This document shows positions 25,201 to 40,200 of a stretch of 64,000 bases of DNA, in pieces (position 1 is the stretch's first letter; every line of letters begins with the position of its first letter). The notes beneath the pieces are model-generated. The model saw nothing but the letters and a program-made list of their open reading frames with translations. It had not been told where the DNA came from and made no database searches. This DNA comes from Diabrotica undecimpunctata (taxonomy: Eukaryota; Arthropoda; Insecta; Coleoptera; Chrysomelidae): NCBI RefSeq assembly GCF_040954645.1, contig NC_092811.1:87163199-87227198 (forward strand). The letters are read 5' to 3'. The position numbers were made by a program, and so were the translations under genes.

Positions 25201-28200
25201 GAAATTTGAAATTCGCAATTCGAAACAAAGTATGCAGTGTTACCGTTCTTGTCCTTAACCTGTAGCGTTTTAAATTTTATAATACGTCCCTGTTCGTTTA
25301 TCTCGTCAGTATGCATAAAGATTGCCATAAAATCTGTTTTTGTCTTTTACGAAAATCCTTATTGCGTAAATAACGCTGGATATATTTTTTGTCTATGTGT
25401 ACTTTCAAATCCCATAATCTTTTGTTACAAAGTCAGGTAGAACTCCGGTTTAAAAACTACGTGCTATTTTGTTAATTTGAATTATATTATATCTATTTCG
25501 ACAAGTTTTTTGTCGCCTAGAGGATTATATTTCATGATGCCCCCTAATATAAAAAAGAGTTTTTATTTGTTTTTGGTCGTTAAAACGCAATAAACTGGAA
25601 TATTTAAAAAGTTGTTTTTGTCGCTTAGAACGAGGGTCCGAGGGATATTTGTTTGTTTAGGTCTTGTAAACACAAGGGGGGAGTTATTTTATGGCGTGGA
25701 ATTTGTAAAATCTAACGGAAATAGGAGTCGACATTTAAGTTCCAAGCAGGGCAGACGTGCTAGAAGGGGAGTCAAGCAAGAGATGTCAGAGTAGAAAGAT
25801 GTTTGGGTAATTAGGAATCGCGAGTCAATTCAATTTTTTTGTGTTATGTCTTAAGACCGGTTAAAGTGATAATACTCTTTGCATAATGGCAGTTTAAAAC
25901 AGAGTAATCACCATAAGATTTGTGCACTGAAGAAATTTTGTAAAATGAGTATATAGGATGTCCCCGTCGTCAGCTTGATTCCTCCACCAAGTTCCTGTTT
26001 CAATCGTCCCTGCGTATGGAAATGGTTTCCTTTTGTTCAAGTTGAGATTTTTGTCCTTTGCAGCTCCAATCCCAGAGATAGTAGCAAGTTTTTTCTTTGA
26101 AGTTAAGTGAAACAAGTGAAATTAAGGTAACATTTTAAATTTTAAAGTAAGACAGACAATTTTTTTTTGATAATTATTAATAATTGCTTTCATTAAAATT
26201 TAAAAGGATTTGTAATATTTAATAAATTGTAAATTTTATGGTTTAACTTAGCTGTCATTTTAATTGTTTTTTTTTTTTTTATTTAATGTTAACATATGAC
26301 AGCTAGCTTTATTTGTTTCGATATTAATTTGTTTTGTTTGTTTTAAAAAAAGGTTAATCTCTGTGCGGTAACATTTGTAAGTTTTTGTAGTATCTCCAAC
26401 CCTTTGTAAACGGAGTTTGTAAACGGACACATGTGTTTTTTTTATTCTGTATTTGGCAACTATTTATATAGTATATTTTTTTGAGTCATTTATATTTTTG
26501 TAACTGTTTGTTAGAGACACAAATAAATGTTTAATTTATTGCTCCAACCATTTTGTTTATTTTAGTGTAGAAAACCTTTTTTTGTGTGTATAGTTTTTAG
26601 GAAGGAAGAGCCCTTTTCTTCTTTCCTCCAGCAAGTTTAGGATCCTTCAAAGCGGCGCCCTTATTCTAAATTGCTAGAAGCCCTTCCTTGTTGTTTTATT
26701 TGCCCAGTTGCCCAGGAGATTTACTTAAGTAACCCCTTTGTTTCATTTTTTTGTGTAGATACCCCAATCCGACCCCCTTGTCTTTTACTTACCCACGACC
26801 CCAGCTCTCCAGCAACCCCCTGAGTGCCGTTCGCATAGTAGCGTTTATTTTGCTTGCCTTATCTTCTCCCCCATAGTTTCTGTCCCTAATTTTCTACCCT
26901 ATATTCTTACCCTGAGGTAGGCAAAATGTATTTTTCGCTACAAACCTAATAGATTATTTTATTATTTTATTGAGTTTGTGTTAAAAACATGTTAGTTTAT
27001 GTTTATACTAATTGTAGTATATATGGTTATGTGCATTAGATAGATATTTTGTAAAACACATTTGTGGGAGACCATATGGTTACGCTGGGAACTATTACTA
27101 CCTCATGTTTAAAAAAATAACGTTATCATTTCAAATTGCAGACGTATTTTCACTTTTCAGGAAGCTTTGCAAGCAAGTGATAGATAACTTATCTCGTCGA
27201 CATCTTTTATCTCAATCAGAAATAGTTTTTTCTTCCAATGAGCGAATTGACAAAATACCTGTCAAATAATCAGCATCTACAGAAAAAGCAAATACCAATT
27301 GTCAAAAATAAACAAAAGGGACCTAAAAATGTTGGAAAAAATTGGATTTCGGGGGATTTACAATATATTAAGAAATACTTTCCTACGCCAAGATACGCAA
27401 AATTTTAAGAGTACTCGCCAGTTCAAATGTTTTTTTCGGGTTTTCGGACGAGAGCGAAATTTCCAGGCCGTGTGCTTACACAGTCTATATCGTAGATATA
27501 GACTAACGGGGCGAGGCTAGAGAGAGAGCGTATATTAAACCGTATATGTTCCCGTTTTTGTAGAAGGCAATTTAAATAAATCTCAATATATTGATCGTAT
27601 TTTAGAACCTGTTTCGTACTTCCGAAAATGGACGCCTGGATTTTCTCTATGGACAATAAGTTGTTTGAAAAGATCATATGAATTATGGATTAGTAAGCGC
27701 GAACTCAAAACTCGTCTATGGACCGTTTGGAGAAATACTCTTGAGAATGGACGTCTGGATTTTCTCTATGGACAATGAGTTATTAAGTATATTCTCCCTA
27801 TACTTTGGTATAGGGAGAATTAAGTTCCGTATGCAAGAGGATGGACAAAGTAAGAAGGTGAGCGAGGTAGAACGATCAGGGTGACAGGCAGGGAAGCCGC
27901 AACCTTGGCGGTTTAGATCAGACAAAGGAAAAAGGTTGGAACATCGAGAGTGCAAAGCTCTAAGGCAGTACTCAAGGTAAGTTGGACTTTAAAAAGGGTC
28001 CTCCCTAAAGGAACTAAGTCCGGGGAGAGTGGCGAAGGTAAGAAGACTGCAGGTCTACCAATCAAGAGCCATACTGATGGAAGTGGAGATAGCCACTGAG
28101 GGGGCAGCCGTCACCATGGAAGAAGGAGAGGTCTCGAGTGAGATAGACTAGTAGTCTTGACGGACGTAAATAAAGGACTAGAAAATTTAATAATGTCAGT

Positions 28201-31200
28201 TTAGATATTTTACTAATTTTCACACCATTTTTAAAATATAATAATTGAATGCTTGGTATCTGGCGCATTAGTCAGTTTAGGTTTTTATCACTTAAACTAT
28301 AGATATACATACACTATTTTTTATTACTGATTTTATGAGACAATACCCAAAATTTCCGTCTGACACAGGATTTTGACAGTTTCGGGTTACACTAACCTTT
28401 TTGGCTGCTTCCACGTCTTGAAATATTAAAATGATCCCTCATAAAAGAATGAAAACAGTACGCCGACAACTATTTAAACAGTAACATTTCACATTGCAAC
28501 TATCTTAACAAGTGTTAAGTTAATATATAGTTAAAAACATACTTACGTGCTGACTTGTAGACTATACGCTGGATCGGAAATAAAAAGACTTGAAGCCATT
28601 GATAGTAAGATAGCCAGTAAAATGGGCAAGAGTTGAATAAACGCCGTGTAACTGCTTTGTTGCTAAAAATCACAAAATATGTTTAGTCAAAATTTGTACT
28701 GCTGCAAAATAGTTTGTGTAGTTTTTTAAACTTGGTAGGTATATACAAATATTTTCTCGGCGGAAAAATTTTCAAAGATATTCATTACAGTAAACAGGTT
28801 ATTTCATCTTAGCTCTCTTTGGCTTTTTACTTGCTCACCTTACTTTTAAATAAACGCATTTGTTTATTTTGGTAATCGTTTTTGAAACATCAACAAACAG
28901 CATGGAACAATACCAAACAAATTATAAGGCTCAAAGTTCAAAATTATCCCCAAGAAATTCGAGAACTGGTGCAAAGAAAAAGAAAAGCCAGGAAAATATG
29001 GCAAAAACAGAACTGCAGTGAATAATAAGGGTATTAAACAACAGTTAAAAAGAGAAATAGATATATCAAAAATGAATCAATAATCCAATACATAAATTAT
29101 CTCACAAATAACCAAACCACTGACTACTCGTTGTGGAAGTGCATAAAAAAATAGATACATCAACGCGACAGATTCCGCCGAGCATCCAAGCCCTCCTGTG
29201 ACCACCCTCTGAAGGCGACCTCCTCCGCAAGACTCCAACAGCAAGTGCCATCGAACACCACCAAAGACCAACGATAAAATCAGTGCTGTCCCTAAAAAAT
29301 AAAGATCACATCCTGAAGATGTGAAAACGTCACCTAAAATATGGCATACACCCACAATCCACCGAAGAACACTGAACTCCATAAACCGACAATTACTATA
29401 AAGCCGACGATTTCACAAATTAGAAAATAAGATGGAACATGGACACGAGACGGAAATTAAAAAGCAAATCTGTTCGCTTTCTACTTGGAGAATATTAGTC
29501 CAAAATTACGAAATGGAAAATAATCATCATAGTCCAGTCGGGTTAGACGAAAAAATTGGAAGACATAAGGCATTCCGCATAATTATTATATTATCTCGTT
29601 TATTATCTTTTCCGTCGACCGTCCATTTATGATCAATTTTAATACCCTCAAAATCATTGATTAATGACCCCTATTAATGAATGATTTTCTATTAATGAAC
29701 GATTTCATTATAGGCAACACAACATACATTGCTTGCATAAATTAATTAAACGCTCTGTGATTGGTAGTGACCTGTGGTGTAGGCAACCAAACATATACCT
29801 ATTTATATTCCCACTAAAAAATTAATTTAAAATGAAGTAGCCGCTGTTAGTACTATCTGTCATTGTATGTCATTATTTACTTTATTGTTTAAAATTCTGT
29901 GTATTTGAAAAATCAAAGGATGGATATTGACGAAGAGTTTAATTTAACTCCACCAGAATTTAACTTCTTCTATCACAGAATTTACAGAGGTCCAAAAAGA
30001 CTTGAATATAAATTTGTCAAAATGCTATACAGCAGATAATCATTTATCAATATCTTCCTTTAATTTCAGTAATTGTATCATTTCGAATATTAATGTTTAC
30101 TATAATAAAACTACCACTAAGGAAACTTTGAATAAAGTCAATGAAAGCTGAAAAAATGGTTGTTTATCGTTAAGTAAATAAATATTTAAACTAAGATATC
30201 TTTATTTCTGAAAAGTACGGTCGACGGAAAAGTTTTGTAACGAACTCGTGAATTAAAATGGCGATTAACAATCTCGAACATTAACGCGCTCGCTTCGCTC
30301 ACGCGTTAAAATATCTCAATTGTTAATCGCCCTTATTAATACACTTGTTGGTTAAATAACTATTACGGCATGACTGCATATAAACAAAAATAGAAAGAAT
30401 TATATTTTATTCAATTTTGATCTCTAATTTTTTTGGTAAAATCAATATTTGACGTTAAAATGTTGTAATTGCGATTTCGTACAATTTCTTCTTTCCATAT
30501 TTTTTTGTGATCGAGATTTTCCGAGTTAAAAGGGAAAATATATACAAAGCACAATTATTGAATTATCTCGTTTATTAATATTGCGACATAAATGTGCACA
30601 AACAAAAATGTAGAGAATTCTATTTTATACAATTGTGATGTCTTTAATTTTTTTTTGCTGAAATCAATATGTGGTAAAAGCGCGAGCGTATGACCTTGCG
30701 GGGATTGGAGTTATAGGAATTGTTTATTCAATATCTCGACAATTTTCAACTTTAACAAAATGGTAAGGATTGAAATTGTTGCAATTGAGATTTCCCACAA
30801 TTTCTTCTTTACAAATTTTTTCGTGTAATCGATATTTTCCAAGTTAAGGGAAAAAATAGTGTATATGTATTAATATAATATTCCCCTATAAAAGGGCAAT
30901 TATACCGTATACAATTTTGATTCGTTTGATTTTTGTGCTACAATCAACATTTAAGGTCCTACACCTATCCTAACGAGATACAAGCGATTAACGAAACTTA
31001 AACGCTGACATCATCAACACGAAGCCATTAAACGAATAAACCTAAGCAACAGCAAATAAATGAAAGAGATCAAACTTGTATAAAATATAACTCTCTCCAT
31101 TTTTGTTTAGGTACATTTATGTCGTAAAGTTAATAATAAGAGGGTGGATTGATAAAAAACTAGCCTTTGATAGAAAAAACAAGTTTTTTGGAATTAAATC

Positions 31201-34200
31201 GATTTATTTCTTAACATAGTCCCCGTTTAGCTTGATGTTCCAATTTTTTTATCCCATCCGAATAGTACTTTTGCTCGAGCTCTTCAAAATAGGCCGAAGT
31301 TTCAGCGACGACTTCATCATTTGTTGCGAAACGGTGTCCTCCGAGCCATTTTTCGGCCGATCGGTGAACCGGTGCATTGTCTTGGTGAAAGAGCACTTTT
31401 TTGCGTTCCAAGCCAGGGCGTTTTCGACGCAATTCGGCATCGAATCGTGCGAATGTGCACTCTTTGCCTTCTTCGCCGCATTTGCGCCACTCTGTTTCGA
31501 CTGTTCTTTGGTTTCTGGTGTGTAATAATGCACCCAGGTTTCATCAACGGTGATAAATCGGCGAAAAAAATCCTTCGGATTGCGTCGTATCATCGCCAAA
31601 AGCGTCTTCGAAGTGGTCACACGTTTTTGCATTTGATTGTTTGTCAGCAAACGCAGCACCCATCGCGCGGATAGCTTTTTCATGTCCAAATTATGGTGAA
31701 TTATGGCTATGTTGTGTACGCATTCGTAGAAAATGTTTAGGACCTCTATTAACTCGCAGTGCTTAATTCGACGATCTGCCATAATCATGTCATGGGCTTT
31801 GTTGATCATTTCCGGCGTGCTAACTTCATTTGGCCTCCCGGGACGCTCATCATCAAAAATACTCGTACGACCACGAACAAATTCAGCTTTCCAAAATTTT
31901 ACTGTTGCTAACGAAGATGCAACCTCACCATAAACTTCGTCCAGGTCGGCTTTGATTTGCACATTCGTTTTACCCTTTTTATGGAGGAACTTAATCACCG
32001 AACGATACTCGACTTTTTCCATTTCTCCGAAAACGCAAAATTTGCTTGCTTTTGACGGCTGTAAAAACCAAACTAATTGTTTTTAAAACTTAAAATTTTG
32101 ACAGACGTCATGTCATGAATGGCAATGTCAACACCGAAACCAATTCGGTATCATGTAGCGCCATCTATCAAAGGCTAGTTTAATATCAATCTATCCTCGT
32201 ACACAAGATAATTCAATAATTATGTTTACCCCCCCCCCCCTCCATCCTTCCGCTATTTTCCCCTTAATCGGAAAATATCGACGGCACGAAAAAATTTGGA
32301 AAGAATGAATTGTAGGAAATGCCATTTGCAACAATTTCAGCTCTTACCATTTTTGTCGAAAAGGCGAAAATGTCGAATATATTGAGCAAAAACGGTTCTC
32401 CTTCGGGCTTCAGTCGCGATTTTAAATTTATAGTAATATTGATCACAACTAAAAGTTCTTCTTCATCTTTTTATATAGACAGGGCTTTGTCCGTTTTTCA
32501 ATGTGCCTCCAGTAAGTTGTCGTTCCATCGTTTGCGTGGTCTTTCTACTGATCGTCTTCCTATTGGGGAACCGTCTTTTGCCGTCTTTACTACTCTATTT
32601 GTTGTCATTCGGCTTATATGATCGTTCCATTCTACTCTTCTATTTCTTATTCAGTTCTTGATATTGTTCTGAAGCTATTTTCTTGTGGTATTTTAAAGTA
32701 ATTACTATTTAAATGGAAATAAGCCACAATTAAAGGTTAAAGTACGTTTATTGACGTTTCAATTACTAATGTTTGTATTTTGAGAACGATTTCCGAAGTG
32801 GAAATTGAAACGTCAATAAACGTACTTTAACGTTTAATTGTGGCTTATTCCCATTTAAATAGTAATTACCAGTTCTTGATGTTCCCCACATTGCATCTAC
32901 GTCGTATATATGTACTTCTAGCTCTGTCCCATAGTGTCTTACCATAAATTTTTCTAGATGTTTTCATCTCTGCTGTTTCTAACATCCTTTTTGTTCTCTC
33001 TGTCAGGTCTTGTTTCTGCCGCGTATGTCATTGTTGGTCTGATGATTGTAAATTTGTTGTAAAATTGTTTTGTAAATTCTGCCTTTCGTTTCTTTCCCGA
33101 TATTTTTATTTCTCCATATTGTTTCATTTAGGCAGCCTGCGGCTCTGTTTGCTCTATTCACTTGATCTTCCACTTCGGTTTCGAGCTTTCCCTAGCTAGA
33201 TAATGTGATGCCTAGATATTTAAACTCCATCACTTGTTCTATTATCTGACCTTCCAGCTCCAATTTACATCTTAGTAAATTTGCTGTTGTAACCATGCAT
33301 TTTGTTTTTTTTTCGGGAAATTAACATGTTAAATTTTCTGGCGGTTATATTGAATTGGTGCAGAGCATACGTTGTAAATCATCTTCACTTTGAGAGAGCA
33401 GTATTGTGCCGTCTGCATAGCAGATTATTTTAAGTTGTTTTTCTCCCATTTGGTATCCTTTTTTAGTTATTACTTTTTTTATTATTTCGTCCATAATTAG
33501 GTTGAACAATAGAGGACTCAGGGAACTCTTCCTGTCTTATCCCATTGCCAGCTTCAATAGGGTCGGTTAGTTCTTCTTCTACTTATTATTCCTAGAGGTA
33601 TTTCTCTTGCACACAGTAAGTGGATAACGTCTTTTAATTTGACCCGGTCACATGCCTTTGTAAGGTCCACGAAACATAGATATGCCGGTTTGTTGTATTC
33701 TCATGATTTCTCTTGCACTTGCCTCATTATAAATATAGCGTCGGTGCATGATCTTCCCGACCTAAAACGTTGTTGTTCTTCTGCTAGTGTTATAATCTTA
33801 TTCAATTTATTTGTTATCACTTTGGTTGTTAATTTTAGTGTTGCGTTTAATAAATTAATTCCTCTGTAATTTTCCGGGTTAACCTAAAAGTTACAACAAT
33901 AAAATTTTGGGCAGCTCGCCATGCAAGGTCAAATGCTATACCGACTGGATTATCGAGCCCAAAAAGGATAACGATGAGAGTACTGAACACGATGTGAACA
34001 ATACTGATCAAGGAATAATAAAGCCTACTACCCCTAAAGAAGTAACCAAAGTAATCAAAAATAATATCAATCCCGAAAAGTTTCCGGAATTTGACTTAGT
34101 AACAGGAGAAATACTAAAACAATTACCTAGGAATGCCATTGTAAAACTCACAAACCTTATAAATACACTATTAAGGTTACACTATGTATCAATAACCAGG

Positions 34201-37200
34201 AAAACAGCTATACTAATCATGATTTCCAACCCAGGAAAAAAAGTAAATAAAGAAGAATCGTACAGGCTACAACTGATCTCCAAATTATTTGAGAAAATAT
34301 CAATTTCTTACGAGATTCCGTAATAAACACTAAACAATTTACCAAATATATCGCATATATTGTAGATATCTCTAGAAAAGAATCCGATATGCTCAGCTAT
34401 TTTCCTAGACATAGCAACAGCGTTTGATAATGTGTGGCATAAAGGCTTGGTACTAAAACTCAAAAAATATCTTCTCATTCACCATACCAAGCTAATACAG
34501 TCATTAGAGTTAAACAGGAAGATGGATATTCAGAACTATTAATTAAACCAGGAATCCGTACATCCCTGCGACGGAAAATATTAAACTGGTAACATTTGCA
34601 GACGACACTACAAACTAACAGTCGGTGAATCATTCGAAGAAACAACTAGACACCTTCAAAATGCAGTGAATGAAATAAACACTTGGAATAATACATCTTC
34701 TCTTCTCTTCTTTTTTTTTAAATAGACATGACTATGTCTGTTGTTCAATGTGCCTCCAGTAAATTGTCGTTCCATCGTTTTCGTGGTCTTCCTACTCATC
34801 GTCTTCCTATTGGGTAACCGTCTCTTGTCGTCTTTACTACTCTATTCGTTATCATTCGGCTTATATGATCGTTCCATTCTACTCATCTAATTCTTACCCA
34901 GTTCTTGATGTTCTCCACCTTGCATCTACGTCGTATATCTGTACTTCTAGCTCTGTTTCATAGTGTCTTACTATCAACTTTTCTAAGTGTTTTCATCTCT
35001 GCTGTTTCTAACATCCTTTTTGTCCTGTCTGTGTCAGGTCTTGTTTCTGCCGCGTATGTCATAATTGGTCTGATGATTGTTTTGTAAATTCTGGCTTTCA
35101 TTACTTTCCCGATATTTTTATTTCTCCATATTGTTTCATTCAGGCAGCCTGTGGCTCTGTTTGCTCTATTCACTTGATCTTCCACTTCAGTTTTAAGTTA
35201 TAGTCTTAAGTCTCAAACTATATTTAACAAGTAGTAATTTAATGCAGATAGGCAAACCAACATAGACCAAAGGCTCACTAGGCCAAGGTCTACAGATTGG
35301 GAAATAGCCACAGCAATCACAAGATCAAACAGAATTAGATGAGGTATAAATAAGTTTCGGCCATATAAGTCTCCAGGGACAGATGGCATATATCCAATAC
35401 TGTTGCATATGGGATTAGAGGTATTGATACCACACCTATGCAAGCTCCTCAAAGCCAGTTTAGCATGGCGGGTTGTACCGGAAATACGGCAAAAGGTTAA
35501 AGTCATATACTTGCCTAAGGTAGGTAAAGTATCAGACCTAACACCAAAGTCATATAGACCGATAAGCCTATCTTCTTTTCTATTAAAAACGGTGGAAAGG
35601 CTTCTTGATAGATAAATCAGAGACGAAGTGCTAAAAGATAATCCTCTAAGCAATCGTCAATATGCATAGCAACCTGGTAAATCTATGTACTCTGCGTTGG
35701 ACGATCTAAATAGGCTTATCTCAAAGTCAATGGAAGACAAAGAGATAGCAATGGCCGCTTTTTTAGATATAGAAGGGGCATTTAATAATGTTACTACCAG
35801 CTCTTTGATAGGAGCTATGAGTAGACGAGGCGCACCTGCGGTAATATGCAGATGGATAAGGCCATCCCTGGAGAATAGGACAGTAATGTCCACTCTGGGT
35901 AAAGCAACCATCAAAGCAAAAGTAGGTGGAAGCTGTCTACAAGGAGGAGTTCTGTCCCCTCTACTTTGGGCAACCTTGGTAGATGATCTCCTCAGAAATC
36001 TGTCCACAGAAGGCTTTTATTGTCTAGTATATGCTGACGATATAGCAATAGTTGTCAGGGGCAGGTTTGCTCAGGTGATGTCTGAGACAATGCAAGCAAC
36101 CCTAAATATTGTTGACGACTGGTGCAAACAAGAGACACTGATAGTCAATGCTCAGAAAACACAAATCATCAACTTTACCGTAAAAACAGCACTACAAGGC
36201 CTAAAACCACCGGTGCTGGGAGGAACAGAGATTTCATTTGCCAAAAAAAACAAAATACCTTGGGGTGTATTTTGATCATAGGCTTACATGGAAAACTCAC
36301 ATTCTGAAAACCACACAGAAAGCTACTATATCCTTGGGCAGATGTAGAAGAATGCGCGGTAAGAATTGGGGACTTACGCCCAAAATGACTCTATGGTTTT
36401 ACACCAAGGTTATTAGACACATGATAACCTATGGCTCGGTGACGTGGTGGACAAAGACTCAGCAAGTGGGAGCAATATCTACCACCACTTCATATCTTTA
36501 TGCAGGGCGAAGCCAAATCAGTGATGCACATATTAATCCATAGTCAGCGACATATAAGCCAGATGCATGGTTCTGACAGCAGAAAGCTAATCGATGAGCT
36601 AAAAGCCGATATTGTGATGGGGCAACCTATTCTAGGTTGTTGAATTGGCAATTCTAAAAAATAAAAACCTAGATGAAAGAGATTTAAGGCTAATAACAAA
36701 CCTTTATTACAATCAGCGAGCAATAGTACGAATTGAAAAAGAGACATCTGAAGAAATGGAAATAAAGAGAGGAGTCAGGCAAGGCTGCATACTATCACTC
36801 TATTATTTAACGCTTATTCTGAAGAGGTAGTTCGAGAAACTCTGGAAGATGAAACAGTCGACATAAGAGTAAATGGAGTCTTAGTTAACAACATCAGATA
36901 TGCAGGTGATACAGTAATACTAGCCGATAGTTTACAAGATCTGGAAAGACTCATAGGTAAAATAGTAATGTGTAGTAGGGAGTACGGACTCTCGCTCAAT
37001 ATCAAAAAGACGAAGCCAGCAGATCGAAAGAGTAAAAAAGTACACTTACCTAGGAACACTTATAACAGAAAATAATGACTACACTGCAGAAATCAAAGTC
37101 AGAATCGAAAAAGCACGTTCTAATTTTATGAAAATGAAAAAGGTCCTATGTGGCAAAGATTTAACATTAGCTCTTAAAGTACACCTAACAAAATGTTACG

Positions 37201-40200
37201 TATACAGTGTACTATACTCTGGAGTGGAATCATGGACGTTAAATCTAGACACAATGAGACGACTTAACGCCTTTGAAATGTGGACCTATAGAAGAATTAT
37301 GAGGGTTTCCTGGGTAGATAGAGTTACGAACAATGAAGAACTGAGAAGAATAGGTAAAGAGAAGGAAGTTGAACTTACAATTAAAGAAAGAAAGCTACAG
37401 TATCTCGGACATGTGATGCGGGGCGAGAAGTATGAGAAGTATATGCGAGCATAATGCAAGGAAAGATAGATGGCAGAAGAAGCATCGGAAGAAGACGAAT
37501 TTTATGGCTTAAGAACCTGAGACAATGGTTTGGATAAAGCTCAAAACAACTATTTAGAGCTACTACCTCAAAAATTAAAATGGCTATGATGATTGCCAAC
37601 CTCCGTAGAGGAGATGGCACCTAAAGAAGAAGAACCTATCGATGCAACAGCTACAAGATATATCTTTAACAATAAGTTCACATTTAAGGGGGTGTGGGAG
37701 CCGGCATAGTAGGGACAAATCAAGGGATACATTTCCCGGTCAGTCTATCTAAGGATGTGACAGTTTTCCAGGCGGAAATAACGGCAATCCATTACTGCGT
37801 GGAAGAAATAGAAAGGCAGGAAAGAACATTCTGTTCAGTTGCCATCTTCACAGATAGTCAGGCAGCGCTTAAGGCACTCAATTCTGTAGAGGTGAATTCT
37901 AAGCTAGTATGGGATTGTGTGTATGCCCTAAATAAACTAGGAGACTGTAGCAACGTTACGGTAGCCTGGGTACCGGGGCACGAGGGTCATGAGCGCAATG
38001 AAAAAGCAGATGAAATGGCCAAACAAGGCTCATCAATGCCATTCATTGGACCGGAACCCTTCTGCGGCGTTGCAAAGTCAGTAACAAGAACGACTACAAG
38101 GAAGTGAGTAGCTCACAAATCTCTGGAATGGTGGAGGAATTCACCAGGACAAAGACAGGTGAAACAGTTCATTACAGAACATTCGCCAAAATGTACGCCA
38201 GACCTAATAAGCAAAGACAGGAAAACAGTCAAAGCCATAGTAGGTATTCTAACAGGGCACTGTAAGCTGAATAGACACTTGAAGCTGATGGGATTATCAG
38301 ATGATGCTTTACATTAGGAGAAGAAAATCCACCAGCAAATAGCTACATGAAAGGTACAGTCTTGAAGATATTAGACTTTATAAAAAGGGTCAGGCTAGAG
38401 AATGTTATCTAGGACTAGAGGACCACAATAGATCTGAAAAAGTTGTAGTGGAATAGGCCAAAAGGGCACCTCTCTAAATCTATCTATCTAGTACTAATTG
38501 AAATCAATTAACAGGATATAACACTTGCTCCCAAATTATAAAGAAAACCAACGTATATGGTATTACACCAGGTGTTTTTTGAGATGAAAAAGATATTTTA
38601 AATCACAATCTACTGCAGTAAAAAGTAGTTAAGTTACTAATATTTACTAACACAAAATTAAAAAAATAGCAAACCTTGTGAATAAATTAAAATATTGTAA
38701 AACTTTCCTTTTTAAACTTGATTAATATATTATTTTTATAAAATATTTAATTTACTATTGTATAAACATGAATGAAATAGTGAACACCCAATGTGGCGCA
38801 AAAATTAATCTACAAAAATTGCACGGCCTGTTCCTATTGTCCTCAGTAACCAGTTACTATGAAAAGCAGTTATTAGAATACTGTTTTACTAATAATATGA
38901 TTTACTCTCTTGTAGGGCGCCATATATAGTAAAGGCATAAATAAAACCTAAGCAAGAACAATATAAAATGCTTATATAAATAAGGCATGTACTGAGTGAT
39001 TATAATGAAATCAGAAATGTTTCATTGCGTTTACTTTTTATTGTCAGTCACTCTATAAAAATATTTAATCTCAAATTCGTATCTCACAGCTGTACATAAA
39101 AAATTAATGAGGTCAAGTGTCCCTACATTTAATGTAAATGTAGGGACTTTAGATATTAAAATAAGTAGATAGGGCCTCACTATACCACACTTTGACCTTT
39201 GACCCCGCACTCTCGACGCAGCCCCTCGCGCCACTCGATAGCCCACATGAGCTTGGTGAGGTGACTTCATTGGACCACAGCCCGATTAATTATGTTTAAT
39301 CATTTTTAAAATTATTAAATTATTAATTATTATTAAATAAAAAATTCTTCCTTGAGTGGGAATAGAACTTGCGACCAGCCGCACCGAAGCTAAGCAAGCA
39401 CATCGCTAAGCCACGGAGGTTAATAATAGCATGTGCCGATAATTGGTATAAAAAATATATTTAAATGTACATGAGATGCGAAAAAGTTGCACAGAGTGGT
39501 ATGAACCGTACGCGCACCCGTTTAGCGCAGTTAGTTTGATATTAGGCATAATATTCTAGATCACACGATTTAGAAACATTTAACATGTGTTATTAATACT
39601 CGTATAAAAAGGTATAGACGTAAAGCCGCTTAACATAATACTGATATAAAAGGTTTACATTGTATAAATCAAGCGTTTAATACTAAAAGCTTTCATAAGA
39701 GGACGATGAACATTTCCACATACGTCATCAGAAGAGGAGAGAGATGCAGAAACAAATTGATAAAAATGTAAAAAGCATGTTGATTATTAATTCGATATTA
39801 CTTGTTAAAGTTGGCTGTGATAGGTCTCCATATCCCGCACCAAAGCACACCTCTAAGCTACATAACCGTTTAACATAATCTGACAATAATATGTGTATAT
39901 AAAAAACACTACAAGGGATTGCCCATATTAAATAATTGTAAAAAAAAGTCAAGTATATCACTAAAGGTAAATATTATATAAGAACATCGATATACAACAA
40001 TATTGAAGTTGAGACGATAAATGGTATCTATTAAGTTACCAATGTTAGTTTTCTAAATACATACGGCGTGTTCTTCACCCATAGTCACGTCTTACTCAAC
40101 TGGCTGCCAAACACTTAATGATTTGAAAAATTGATGCGGATCTATATAAAGTGTTGATTAAATACATCGATAAACTGATCTAAAGATTTTTACTAAAAGG

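Noticed and set aside
24216..25440. Several 60-95-residue frames around exon 5
   Set aside because: Only the minus-strand segment 24823-24660 has family similarity and splice sites. The rest lacks any support.
29077..29382. 101-residue minus-strand frame, membrane-like
   Set aside because: Antisense of the jockey-like linker relic. No signal-peptide logic or homolog recognised.
31232..31674. Plus-strand frames over the mariner
   Set aside because: Antisense of a recognisable mariner transposase.
39351..39420. A functional tRNA gene
   Set aside because: A and B boxes are present, but the ends do not form an acceptor stem and no anticodon arm is convincing.
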